The notes beneath the pieces were generated by a model that worked only from the letters and a program-made list of their open reading frames with translations, ran no database searches and had not been told where the DNA came from. DNA of 64,000 nt from Monarcha castaneiventris obscurior. Lineage: Eukaryota; Chordata; Aves; Passeriformes; Monarchidae. The position numbers and the translations under genes are program-made. The stretch is from NCBI GenBank assembly GCA_026261815.1, contig JAMPIT010000566.1, positions 32,203,001 to 32,267,000 of the forward strand, in the 5' to 3' direction. Positions 25,545 to 38,000 of the stretch are shown piece after piece; positions within the stretch are counted from its first letter, which is position 1; every line of letters starts with the position of its first letter.

Positions 25545-25683
25545 TGGTATCCCTGTGCATGGTGGGGAGGTTGAAACTAGATGATCCTTAAGGTCCCTTC
25601 CAACCCAAACCATTCTATGATTATACGAGTCTGTGATTCTATGATTCTATGATTCTATGATTCTATGATTCTATGATTCTATG
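25545..25683 (+). mobile_element. CR1 LINE 3' end with octamer tail
   Basis: The segment has the textbook avian CR1 3' terminus in plus orientation. Landmarks in order are 'GGTGGGGAGGTTGAAACTAGATGATCC', 'TTAAGGTCCCTTCCAACCC', 'AAACCATTCTATG', and a tail of the CR1 8-mer ATTCTATG. The tail has six perfect consecutive units at 25636-25683, after one degenerate stretch. The body is short, so it is heavily 5'-truncated. The left boundary is approximate. Confidence 0.95.
25636..25683 (+). repeat. (ATTCTATG)6 CR1 tail
   Basis: Six perfect copies of the CR1 terminal octamer are present. CR1 insertions usually end in only a few copies. The excess suggests expansion after insertion as an 8-bp microsatellite. 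Confidence 0.97.
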
Positions 25684-26439
25684 GTTAGAGTGGCAGACAG
25701 GGCTCCTGTTGAGGGCCCTGTGCCCCTGTTCTCCACTGCCTTTGTGTCCCAGACCTCAAATCACCAGGGGAATAAAACCCAGCATATATCCTGTGGAGCG
25801 AAGAGCACTTACACTTCTTGGGGACGCATGGTGATTTGCAATGCAGTGGAGACACATGAATTCATATCTTTCTGAAAAGCTTAAGCTGGCTGTGATTGTG
25901 TGTCACTTTTCAACTATATGTTGAGGGGGGCCAATGACTTTCCATGTCCATGTCCCTGGCAGGCAGACCCCCAACGGGATCTGAGCTGATCCAGGAGGAA
26001 CATGCACAAGCTCAGCTGTCATTTGAGTCCACATCCTATTACCATTTCCAGCATTATCTGCTATCTGCCTTCCCCTCTACCTCATGTATTAAAGAAGATA
26101 ACTCAGCACTGCTGGAATAAATATAGCACACAATTCTCCTGTCAGGGGTGCTTACTTCATTAGTCAAAGAAAAAAATGATTCTCATAGTTTTTCTCCTTG
26201 TAATTTTCCTGAAAGGCGCTTTTTTATTCCTGCTGGAGGCCCTGTATGTGTAGTCAGCCATAGCATAGATTGTCTAAACCACTATTTGAGCTCTCTGTAA
26301 GTAACCCTTTCAGCAGCATTATTTATTTTGGAATAAGAAATGAATGATACCAGAAGGACTGAGATCTGAATTTTCAGACATTTTAAAAATAACTTTTGCA
26401 GTTCTTGTATTGGTTTATACTGCAGTGGTCTAGTCAGTG
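25684..26439. other. Noncoding spacer between two CR1 ends
   Basis: I see no gene or recognised repeat. A 64-codon frame starting in the CR1 tail at 25681 is an artefact of the repeat. Confidence 0.6.
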
Positions 26440-26508
26440 CTGGGTTAACAGCTGAACTTTATGACCTTAAAAGTATTTTCCAAAATTAACAATTTTATGA
26501 TTCTATGA
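26440..26508 (+). mobile_element. Highly degraded CR1 3' end
   Basis: The order 'TGGGTTAACAGCTGAACTTTATGACCTTAAAAGTATTTTCCAAAATTAAC' followed by 'AATTTTATGATTCTATGA' parallels the canonical CR1 3' UTR and octamer tail at about 25560-25650, with many substitutions. It has the same orientation as the neighbouring insertion but is much older. The left boundary is uncertain. Confidence 0.7.
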
Positions 26509-29500
26509 ATGGTTCATAGCCCTTCCACAAAAGATTTAGCACAGAGGAGGATCACTTGATCTTGGACTGAGTCGGCCAAAAGTGAATTTTGGAAGAAGCA
26601 GTGAGGTTCTGCAGTCAGGCAACAATCTCAGTTATTGGTAAATGTGTCTGTTTCTTGTCAGAACACATCTAGAAAAGCTGCTGAAGGGGTGATTCTTGCC
26701 TGCAATTGCTAACATCTCTGATCTCCATTCACTGCACGTCAGGACCACAGGCCACATGGCCACTATGGGCTGCAATGGGCTCTGTACACTTGCACCCATT
26801 CCTCCATTTCTACCCTTAGGAGACCATGGATAAAAGGCCCATCTTTAACCTGGAAACTGGCTTTGCTGCTGAATACTGCTGTGGGTGTACATCACAAGGA
26901 AAACCTTTGCAAGTGCAGTTTATTTTGAATATTTCAAGTTTTAACAGAGTTTAAATGGACACTGCACTGTCTCAGTCACATGATCTCCTTTTTGTTTCTT
27001 TCTTTAGAAAAAGTTAGGCTGAAATATTTATTTTGGTATTTTGTTTTAAATTATTTGTATTCCAGTTTCTTGTCCCACCAGAAATACAGACACAGTCTAC
27101 TCTCTTTTCCCCAGAGGACTTTATGGATAACTGAAAACCACAAGTTTTTATCATCAGAAGAACAAAAGCAGTGCAAAGTGCAAAGTGAGAAAGAGGATAT
27201 GGATTTCTAACCACCTACTTGAAGCTCTTTCCCTTGTCTCTTTTTAAACTCTTAATTAATTTGAGCACCTGCTAGACACCCAAGTCTTGAGAAAACTCTG
27301 CAGACAAGTTTCTCATTCCCCTAGCAAGGCATTAAAAAATTGAAGAAGGCAGCAGATTATATCTCAGAAAAAAGAAATGAACAGTAAGCAGAAGTCTTTA
27401 GGGAAAAAAAAGAAAAATCAAGTTTTTAACTTCTTTATGCAAAAGCAAGCTGAAAGAAAGCATCTGTCTTCATGTGTCTATCCAGCCCTGAATGACATGA
27501 AGTAAGACATTGGAGGCCAGGAAGCTTGTTAAACAAACCTTAATATGGAATGGATCTTGATTTTAACAAAATAGTTATGATTAACATTGCTGATCAGGAG
27601 GAGTGGAAGGTGCTTCCTCTGCAAAAGATACTGCAATGTATTCCAAGTGGTAATACCAACATTTAATCAGAATTTCTGAAGGATCGCCTCATAGAAAAAC
27701 ACTAAGTAAGAAATAGGTTGCTGCAAAACTGATTCTTATGATTTCTCTTGCCAGATGTGGTTAAAGTGTAATTTATAATCAGTGGCCTGCATATCATAGC
27801 TTAAATATCTGCACTCTCTTTCAAATAATAAGTATTAGGGTCACCTTTCTTCCTCCTGTACTGGAAGGGATTGTCTCTATTTGGATGGCTGATTCCTGAG
27901 CCAAAACCAGGGAATTTTCATGATGCTAATGGAAGAGGGCAGAAGATAGCATGTGAATCCAATTTTGAGGATAATGAGTCTGCTTTCCACTTTGCAGAGC
28001 TGGCAGGCTGTTTTCAGATAGAGCTGTAACAGCACATTTTCCTCATCCTCTGCCCTTTCCAGAGGTCGTTTGACCTGGTATACTCTTGTCAAATAGTGCA
28101 GATTGCCAGAGAGCTGAGACATATCCAGGGTGTTGGAAAGGGTATCAGGTGGATTTTTCTCTCATAGCAGATAATGCTACCAGAAGGATTGTTTGGGACT
28201 CCAGACAGAAAAGCTCATGACCCTAAGAAGAATCAGAGAAGGCTGGATCTGAAATGGCGATGGCTGTAGGTGATACCAGGCAACCAGTAGGAGGAAGGTG
28301 CAGAAATACTTTGAAGCTCAAATACTTGTTCCTTCTCTCACTCTCTCTGAAGCTTTTATTTCAGGAATTTAGAGGTCATTCTCTGGCAAAACTAGGAGTC
28401 AGGGATGCTTTCTACATAGATGGATGCAACCCCCATCCCAACAGCCTTTGCTTCTCTCTATGGTCCCTTTGGTCAGGTTTAAAAGTCAGAATAAATGATC
28501 TGAGGGTGGAGATATAGTTGCTAGGACCTATAATTTGGCCTCACATGAGCACATGGCTTCTGGAATAAACTGCTGCTAAGTTACAGCCAGGATAGTAGAG
28601 AAAAAACAAACTAAAGAAGATTAAATATAGCTTGAGTCTTATTCCTGTCCCACAGCCAGTTTCAGAGAATGTTTATCATGTGCATTTTTGAGGTAAATTC
28701 TGCATTCATATTTATCTTGTTGCCAGTTCATATTCTGTCACAACGTAGTTCCCCATGCGGAACAGAAATCATGCCCTATTTTTATGCAATTTATAGTATC
28801 TCTCTGAGATTAGTCTAGCAAACTGCCAGGTTTGTATGGATGAAACTACTGTACTAGAATAACTTATGATAAAAGCTAGAAATTCACATAACAAGATCCT
28901 GACACACGACTGGCTCTCTGAATTACTTACCCTAAGTATCCCAGAATGTGCCTGTGCTAAATTATCAGCTATACCTTTTATTCAGTTATAACTGAGGTGC
29001 CACAGTGTTTGTCAGGGCCTGCTGGTGAAAGAATATCTTGAGGCTTGAAAACATTTATGAACAGAGATAGTTAAAAAAAGATTGTTTAAAAGCCCTGTGT
29101 TTGGCAGGCTACTCGTCTTGAAAGTCAGGAAGCACTGATATCTCCCTCCTGGAGTTCCAACTTAGATACAAAAACTGACAGAATGTCAAAAACGAAATAC
29201 CAAACTAGCCATGATTTTATGAAGAGAGCCCTCGCTAACCAGGATATATCCTTGTGATGACCACTGCTGAAGATCAGATGCACAAACCTGGGACAGGTTC
29301 TGTGCTCTTGCTTCATGGGGAGAGGTGTCTGCCTTCATGGGAGGTGTGGTCTCCGATCTAGGAGTAGTTTCTAGACTTGCTAGCATTGGACTGAAGGATG
29401 GAGGAGACATCTAACGTCTTTTCTCTTCGTGGTGTAATGCGCAGCGCTCTGGAAACTTTTGCTAAGGTCAGCTCTGTGATAACCATGCCTGTGTAAATGG

Positions 29501-29681
29501 ACATCCTGGGGAGTGTTATAGGTGTCTGTGTTTTAATGATGGACTAGAAATATGAGAAGCTGAGAAGCACCTTCATATCTGAAGTTCTTGTAAGTGTTGC
29601 TGAGCTCAGTCTGTGGTAGAGCCAGGAATGATAGCAGCAAAGCAGTTAGGAGGAATTCTAAAGAATTTCAATAACAGAAAC

Positions 29682-29714
<33 letters not shown>

Positions 29715-32630
29715 AACAAACAAAAAAAAAAAAGCAAACAAAAAATTTTAGAAAGAGCTGCTGAAATTAGGTGTCTAACAGAGCCCACCTCCTCTCATTG
29801 TTCATAATTGTGCTTGAAGGCAGTACAAATTTTCCTTCTTTGCCTAACAATTACGAATACTAAAACTGAGATCATATTGCAGTCATGCTTCTGAATCTCC
29901 CACCCAACTCCTTGTTTAATATCATAGGCAGGGTTTCTTGCCAGTGTTTTCTCAAGGGAGTAGCTCTATTTAATGAAACAATTAAATTTAAATTTGTTTG
30001 GTGGCCTGAACGTCCTCAACAGTATTTCAGGCTTATAAACATGGTGGGAAGAAAATGATTGCTGAGAAATGAGAATAGAGTCAAGTTGGGGATAAATATC
30101 TTAAATTGTAATCTCAGCCACAAATCCCATTTCAGGAGCAGAGAGCAGCCAGAAGAGGTCATGATCCAGCCTGACAAGGGATGAAATTGGCAGCACAAGC
30201 ATGTTAAGCACAGCCACTGAAAGAAAAAAAGATGCTGGGCTGAAGTGACGAAATCAGAAAACAACTGATGTGATAAAACAATCCATACAAGTTAGAGTTC
30301 CCTCTTAAGGAGAAAAGTTACCAAGATAAAAAGTCCTGTGCTCAGTTACTTACACTGTAGTAACATGGGTAGCAGTCAGTTATAAAATAAATAGCATATA
30401 GGAATTAAACAAAATCATTTCTAACAGCAGTAAGTAAAAGCTTTTCATTCTGACTGATATGAATATTATGGACTGCTTATAGGTTTGAATGCTAGTAACA
30501 TTATAACTGTTTTAAGATGAGGATCACTTCTGGACCTGGTGTCCCATTTACTGCCACAGGAACATCAGTGTAGAAAACCAGGTGTGTAGTTTGAGAGCTA
30601 GGCCTGATGATGATGCAAGGCAAAGCCTTACAGAAACTGTGCTAACACATCTTGGTAAGTGGGTAACCAGGTACTTAAATGTGTCTGAGATGTGGTTATG
30701 AGTGGCCAGTGCCACAGGAGTACTTATTCTGAGAGGTCAGATACTGGGAGGGTCAAATCATCCCCAGAGAAGGCCAGCTTGCCCTGGAAGTGTTTTTCTG
30801 ACTCTGAAAGGTGCTCAAGCAACATCACCCATTTTTGCTTGTACTTGCTCCACTGACACTTCTCAGTTCTTCATCACCTTCAGGGTTTTATGCTTCTTCT
30901 CAGTATTGCAACACCAGCCAGCTAAATTTGGAGTTGAACTATTTTTGAACATCAGTTTTTAGAAGACACTTTGTCAAGGTCTAGCTAGTTTTTGTTTTGT
31001 CTTTTGCTTTTGAACAGAGAGTTTAATAGCGTATACCAATGAGGTGACACTGATCTCTGTTCTCCTTTACACTGTGTCCTATACCTGGCTTTCCCTTGTT
31101 AGCAATACCTCATTCTTATCTCTAAAACATTCCCTGCCAAGATTTCTCCTTGCCCTGATTCAAAGGAGCACCACATTTTCTGTTCTACATGGCCTGAATG
31201 ACTTCACTGACAACTGTTTTTCCTCATATAGGCTCAGTGGTCTAGTTTGCCTGTTCAATGGAAGGGACAGCCAGGTACAAACACAAAGAAAAATTTGCTC
31301 TTTTTTGGACATATTTTAGCCCATGCAAAGGACAGGAGAGTTAGGTAGCTTTGCTCTCACTGCAGCTCCACTGATATACTTCTGATGATCATCATCAGTG
31401 TCTGTGGAGAGATGAAGCCCCAGCAAGAGCAGCTGTGAAAGTGTCTTGCCTATACAGTCCCTACATAGATGGGAAATACAGTGAAAGAGACAAGGTCTGA
31501 CTGGAGATCCTTCTGTGAATTTCTGAGGGGTTTTTGTTTGCTTGGTTTGTTATGTTTTGTTTATTTGTTTATTAACTGGTGAAACTTCTTTTTTTGAATG
31601 CAAGTGTTCCTACTAAAAACTCAGTTAGGAAATGATGGACAGGTCTAGGATAGCAGTGATACTCATTTGGAACGAGAAAAGACAAAGTGTAATCTTGGCC
31701 TGTGAAAACAAGAGGCTTGGGGCAGGGAGGAGAAGCCTAGTGAGGGTGAAGAGCCATCAAAGATTTCCCAGATGGATCTATCAGGGACAGGCTGCATGTG
31801 TTTGTCCTTCTGTACCTGCTTTCCTAAACAGGAGGCAGAGCATCCCCTTCCAGACACCCGTCGGTGCTTTTGGATGTGTCCTGTGTGTCACCTCTGAAGG
31901 GCAATAGTACCCACAGATGGAGAGAGACATCCTTCTGTGCTCTCCTGGGAATGCTTGAGCAGATTGTGTTCTTCAGGGTGATTAGTTTTCATCCCAAATT
32001 GCAAACAACAGCTTTATGAGGTTACTCAAACGGTAGTTTATCCAGAGGAAATCTTGTGTAGCTTGTGACCTGATGGCATTGTGGCTGACTAAAATGGATT
32101 CTGAATGCTCACATATGGTGTTACTGAGTCTGGATTTTGTTGTCCAATGCAGTTCTATGTCAGTAGGCAGAGTGTTGAAAATGTTTATTCATCACCCCAC
32201 ATGAAAACAAGAATCTTCTAGCTCCTCCCTTCCAACTCATTACATTTATTTAAGCATGGTGAGAAACATCCTGAGGAAAATATTTTTTATTTATTTTGCT
32301 CTATTTAAAAATAGATTTATCACAGTGATGGTGGGCTAAGCTGGGCTGGCAGCTAAGCGCCCACCTTGTTCACTCCTCCATCAGATGGGGGAGAGAATCT
32401 GAAGGACAAAAGTGTAAACAACTGATGGGTCAAGATCAAGACAGCTTAGTAAGTGAAGGAAAGCTGCATGCACAAGCAAAGGGATTTGCTCTCTGCTTCC
32501 CACTGGCAAGCAGATGTTTATCCAGTTCCTAGAAAACAGGGCCTCAGTATGCATAATGGCTACTTGGGAAGGCAGGTGACAAAACTTGAAACACCTATGA
32601 CTTCCTACTCCTTTCCCTAAAATTTATTGC
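26509..32630. other. Noncoding DNA, mostly unique
   Basis: No exon-like frame is visible, and all open frames are at most about 90 codons and unrecognised. Simple repeats are an A/AAAAC-rich stretch at 29678-29746 and a T/G-rich stretch near 31528-31572. No CR1 or LTR was recognised. Confidence 0.55.
29678..29746. repeat. (AAAAC)n and A-rich simple repeat
   Basis: Several AAAAC pentamers around 29683-29705 pass into A runs broken by C, through to about 29746. Nothing upstream looks like a retroposed coding or SINE body. Confidence 0.92.
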
Positions 32631-32730
32631 TAAGCCCATGGTTGTAGTATGGGATATCCCTCCAGTCAGTTCAGATCAGCTGTCCTGGCTGTGCCCTGTC
32701 CTGGCTGTGCTCTGTCCCTGCCAGGGTGCT
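32631..32730 (-). mobile_element. ERVL-like LTR fragment
   Basis: The order 'GTAGTATGGGATATCCCTCC', then 'CAGTTCAGATCAGCTGTCCTGGCTGTGCCC' matches the inverted central part of the avian ERVL-type LTR that begins TGTCCTGGTTT. It includes the GGGATATCCC word and the GTCAGCTGTCCTGGCTGTG stretch. The TGTCCTGGCTGTGCYC unit is duplicated in tandem (32681-32696, 32697-32712). Both LTR ends are missing. It lies against the CR1 fragment on the right. Confidence 0.6.
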
Positions 32731-32744
32731 GGGTACCTGAAGAG

Positions 32745-33095
32745 CAATTGGTCTTATCAAGACTGAGGAAAAGAAGACATGAAGTATCTTAGCCTTTTCC
32801 TCGTCCTTTGTCACCATGTTTTTCCCCTGCTTCTGATAAAGGAGGGAGATTCTCCTTTGCCTGCCTTTTTGTTGCTAATGTGTTTATAGAAACATTTTTT
32901 ATTGTCTTTTACAACAGTAGCCAGATTAAGTTCTGGCTGGGCTTTGCTCCTTTTCATTTCCACGCTGTTTAACCTCACAACATCCTTATAGTCCTCCTGG
33001 GTTGCCTGCACCAGCTTCCAACGGTCATAAACCATCTTTTTGTTCCTGCATTCCAGCTTCTTGTGAGGCTTGTCCTCCATCTCTTGGAGTGGTTC
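32745..33095 (-). mobile_element. CR1-type LINE internal (ORF2) fragment
   Basis: Inverted CR1 ORF2 sequence covers the linker between the endonuclease and reverse transcriptase domains. The 3' part of the open reading phase is given separately as a pseudogene. A second phase just beyond it (32791-32814 read on the minus strand) encodes VTKDEEKA, which follows that segment in CR1 ORF2. Both ends are truncated and no 3' UTR or octamer tail is present, so it was inverted, deleted or internally fragmented after insertion. Confidence 0.75.
32811..33080 (-). pseudogene. CR1 ORF2 linker-region remnant, frameshifted
   Basis: CR1 ORF2 encodes the endonuclease/reverse transcriptase used for target-primed retroposition. 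The 89-codon frame contains AQPELNLATVVKDNKKCFY at about residues 47-65, then KHISNKK. This is the typical linker just upstream of the reverse transcriptase in avian CR1 proteins. It continues to ESPSFIRSRGKTW and then stops. The family continuation (VTKDEEKA, then a hydrophobic FF motif) lies in another phase, so there is at least one frameshift between about 32812 and 32845. No catalytic residues are included. It is a dead fragment, and its initiating ATG has no meaning. Confidence 0.75.
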
Positions 33096-34689
33096 CTGCT
33101 ATAGTGCTTCCTATTAACTCACAGATCAAGTTGTGGGTTATGACAATTAAAAGGTATGTTGAAGAGCAAGTTTTCTAGATATTTCACAGGGTAAAAATGT
33201 CTTGGTCCTGGGGGTACCACCAGCCCTGACCATTCCTGGTCACTCAGCTGGGTTCTCCCACCTTGCTCATGGCTCAGAACCCATTTCAACCCCTCAGAGT
33301 CCTCCCTCCCTGCTCACAGAAAGGCTTTCTTCCCCCACTTTCTTTTAGCTTTTTCTTCTTTTCTGCTTTCTATATCCAAACTGAGTTTCTTCCCCAAGCA
33401 TAGATCTTAAACACGAATCTTTCTAAACAACCACAATCAGAAATATTTCACAGTGAAATTATGATGCATTTACACTCATGAATACATTGACTAAAAGGCC
33501 AAGTTTCAAGAAAAGGAAAAAATGAATGGAACACAAAAGAGTCAGGAATATTTTGTAGGCAGAAATATGGAACTTAATTTAGGTGTAATTGTGAAAGTGG
33601 TTGTTCCAATGGAATATGGTGTGTAGATATTAAAAAAGGATAACCCCTAAGAAATAACTTACAAACAATTGCTGTCTCCAGCATCATTGGTTTTGAAAAA
33701 ATTAGGATTTTTGAGCTTCTTCTGTGTTCTAGACTGATTCTTCCTGCCTTATGTGAACATTTGCGATATATTAAAATAGTCCTTCTGCTTGAGCCTGAGT
33801 GAATGCTTGCACTCAGCAAGTTCCCATTAGTACTAACATTCTAAGTACTCAGCATTTTGTTGCTGCACTGAGTTTTCTCTGCCATGTTATATGTGTAGTT
33901 TTTCATTCTTGCTTTTTAAATTCACAGTGTGAAGGTTCAGTCTACATCAGGTCCAATCCCCAGTCAGATATAAGTGTTGTGTATTTTCTCATGGCCTGAC
34001 ACCAGGAAGAAAAATGACATCTCATTCATGTTTTTAAGCAGCTACCTTCAGATTGTTTAGTGTGAGGCACTTGACCTCATGATATGGGTGTATAAGAGCT
34101 GGGTCAGGATTTAGTTCCAAATTACTTTTTTTTTTTTCTTCTTTAGTACTGCTCACCAAAGTCCCTGGTTACTGTGATTATTGTTGCACACACTTTACAT
34201 TTGGGGGAGAAATGTCCAAAATCCCAAGCCAACATTTCAATTAACAGGCAAAAAGATATCTTCCTTCTAGTGTTGGCAGGAAAGTCTAATACAGAATTGG
34301 CTTGTAAACTACATGCAAATGGACCTTCCAAAGAGTTTTTTCAAATGAGAGTTTGGTGTATTGACAGGGAAGTTGAGGGAGGTACTTTTACTACTACATG
34401 CAAGTGTAGTTTTTTTTTTCTCAGCCAAAGCTTAAGCAAACATCATATTTTAGAGGAATTTAGAAAGTAATGTGACCAAGTGACATTTATTTCTCTGTGT
34501 ACATTCCATTTCTCTTTTGAATGAACTATTAAAGAAGGAATTGAACAAAGATATGACAATCTCTTCCTACTGTTGACAAACAAACCTGAAGTAGAAGATA
34601 TAATAAAATTGAAAAAGCAGCATGAAAGAGGAAGAATGAGAGCTCAGATTCTGGCAGCTTGAAGCCAGGATATACTCAAAATTTTAGAG

Positions 34690-35060
34690 CTGGCGTAATT
34701 TGACAGCTCTGATGAAATCCGAGGAGTATGTATGCACATTCAGCAAAAAAATATAGCCATGAACTCTATCTGTCTTGACAGGCTGCCACTTGAATGGATA
34801 CTTGATTAATATTATCTTTATTCACAGTGCTGCTTGGCATGAGCAAATGAATTTCAAAATATCGAGCTAAATGCTTTCATAATTCACTATTGCAGGAAGG
34901 ATACAGTACAAATGAGACCTGGAAAATTAGTCCTACATTAAACAAAATCCATCAGTTTTCCAAAGGTTTGGCTCATTGGGGTCTACAGGTAGACTTGTAC
35001 ATTACAATAATCACTAGAACACATATTTTATATAAATGCAGCTTAAATGATTATTCAGGC
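34690..35060. promoter_or_regulatory. Candidate conserved noncoding element
   Basis: The block is unique, AT-rich and free of recognised repeats. It has TGATTAATATTATC and CATAATTCA words and regularly spaced short A/T motifs. A perfect octamer ATGCAAAT lies upstream at 34313-34320. It is proposed only from sequence texture. Confidence 0.2.
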
Positions 35061-38000
35061 TAAAAAATGTTTTACTGGTTTGCAGAGTAGGGCCTTCATC
35101 TTAAAAAATACTCTTCTGTTTTGTGAACTCTAAGCTATCATTTATTGTACTTTTTTTAGCCTTGATTACAATTCCTTAATAAATTAACTATCTCTTTAAC
35201 GACTCAATTTGAGGAAAGACGATCCAGCACAAAAGCTGTTCTATCAGCAACCCGTAATTTTGCAAAGAAAAAGGTTCTAGGAGTAAATTTTGGGGCACTT
35301 ATTTTAATGTGTTTTACTTGAATTACTTCCAGCTTTCCTACTAGCAATGTTTTGTTCCTGTTTCTAGGAATACATTTAGAATATAAGGGATGCGTCAGTT
35401 GCACTTTCCCTCTCTCGTAATTTTTGTTCCATAACTCAAACTGCTGGTATTTGACTTGGCTTCTCCTGGAAGCTGTCAATGCTGGTTTTGGTTGCAACCA
35501 GCATCATAATATTGGAAATACGGACCTTCTGGCTTGAAAGAAAGGAAGGCCATGTAAGGTGTTTCTTTACTCTCTTGGGTGCAGGATGGCAGTCCTTCGA
35601 CACAATTACAGCTGTGTGTGATTTGGAAAGACCTGTGCTAAGGCTCCTCAAGTCTGTACTAGCAATTCAGCTCACAAAGGGCTTACAAATGGAGTGCTTC
35701 TTTTCCTCCTGGCCAAAAAAAGTGATATAGGTGAAAGCATGAACCAGCTCATGAGAGGAACCAAAGCCTGAAGATGGTGTTCCTTCAAGAAAGAATTCTC
35801 TTTACATTCTTGTGATTTTCATCTGGCAAATCATGGGGCAGTACTCAGGTGCTTATGCATTGGTGTCATCTGAGATCCCTTTGGACACCTGATACATTCA
35901 TAAATAAGCCTGCAAAAGACCTGCACCCCTTTGGTTGTAGTCCAGCTGGGATTAGGGAGACTTAATTGACACAAGATGTCTTATGTCTATTTGGTAGATT
36001 TCTGTACACATCCCCTCTCAGCTGAGTATCCTGTGGTTGCTGTAAGGACAAGGCAGAGAACAGAGAAGGGAAGTTCACATTTTGTATTCTTAGAATGTAC
36101 TGTAGATTAGAGAAGGTTTCCCACATCTCTGCCACAGCTGCAAATACAAAACTTCATGTTTTACATAGCATTTTATGAGTGTACCTTTCAGCAAATGAGT
36201 TTTTCTTACCACAGTTGCTCTGAAAACTTGCTCCTGGCCCTACATGGGTTATGCTCTGGAGAAGAGGAAGCTTGAGCACATCAAGGCATGGATATTTTGT
36301 GAGTGAGCACTTGTGTAGATATATGTTTGCCTTAGAAACCAGAAGGTGTTCTTTTTCTCTTTAAGAAGGATTGTTAAAGGTGGAGATTGCTCATAGAGAT
36401 GTTCCCTGAAAGCAAGAAAACTGTGCTACAGAAAAGTGACTTAATTCATCTTTATTCATAAAAATACATTTAAACAGAGTTTTCTTTACTGTTCCTTCTA
36501 ATCCTCACACTGGCACAGAATCAGAGGCAGACTGGTTATGATGAGTTCCCCAGGACACTATTTAATAGAACCAACAGAAGGCACTGTTTACTACAGAACA
36601 GCTCACAGTCAAAAAAAGCACATTTTCTTTTTTTCTTTGGTTGTTTATTATTTTTCTATTGTTTTCCTATGTCATGCACAAGAAAACTTCAGAGCATTTG
36701 TTTCATTTTTTATTCTGAGGACTGAAAATATTGTTGCAGTTTTTGTTTGGACATGTGCTAATTTTCCTTCCCAATCTAGGACAAGGTGGTTTGGAAATTG
36801 CCTTAATAGACGGCCCTGGGAACAGTTCCCAAATAATGAACACTATTAAGTAGCCAGATCTAGTTCAAGGATGATGACTTTGGTAATTCTGTGTACAGGA
36901 ACATGCTGGTTTTTCTTTGCAGTATAATTAGTCTGTGCACCTGCTTTATTTTAAATGTAAGCCATATGCTTGGTTTATGAAAACCAAACATCTGCCGTAG
37001 AGTTGCTAAAATATGGACCTTAAAATATGCTTCTGATCTGCTGGATATATCTTAAAGGAAATAAACAAAAAAACACATTGATATTTTAAGTCTGAATTTA
37101 TAGTCGCTTCTCATTTAATTCACAGCTCTTCTCAAGAACCGTACTTTTGACATGCATAAGTCACTTGGTCTAAATATGCCTTTTATACTTCTGAATCATC
37201 TTTCACATATTAACCACAAAGCTTGCTTCTCTCCCAGAGTGAGTAGATCTCATGAATTTCTCTGCTTAATAGAACTGGGATTGAATCCTCTTGACCAGTG
37301 CCTGACGGGGTTTACCCTTGAAAGATTTAAGCCCAGTTTATCTCCTGTCAATTTCTAACAGAGTAAGAGGCACTGATTGATGGAATGACTTTAAAACTAC
37401 ACACATATTTGGAAGCTGCCATGTATTTTCTTTTTGCAATGGTATTTGCAAGAGACAGACTAAAATATACCATAGAGTAGATGAATGTGAAGGTCAGACT
37501 GTTTTTTCTGCTGTAACAAAAAGGTTAGTACCCTAAGTGGTGACAGCTTTTACTAACGAGAAGAACTATTATCCTTGGTATTTCTGAACAGTGTATTAGG
37601 CCAGCTGGAAGTTTTTACTTTGTCTCTCCTTCTTACTGTGACTAGAAAATACAATTAATACATTTTATGATTAAATTGTCCAGTCCATGTAAAACTTACC
37701 TGCATTACTTCTGCTTGTGTTAAAATAAGCAAGCCATTGAAAGAACTTGATAGTATTTTCAACATTATTTTTAAATGGCAAGCTAGAAAAACAAACTAAA
37801 ATATGTGTGATGGCTTTTTGTCACTAAACAGCCCTTAGCCAATAACCAATTGCTTACAGAGAGTAAGAGCAAGAGGGAAAAGTTTGATCTCTCAGGACCC
37901 TAAAACTGAGGGGTCCGTGTTTTCCATGCCTTTTCTCTAAAGCATTGTAATCTCCAGTTACAAGTGTGGTCTCCATTATAGGTGTATCTAAAGACATGGC

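Noticed and set aside
29606..29807. Overlapping frames rich in Lys/Asn (plus) and Phe/Leu (minus)
   Set aside because: Both are translations of the AAAAC/A-rich simple repeat.
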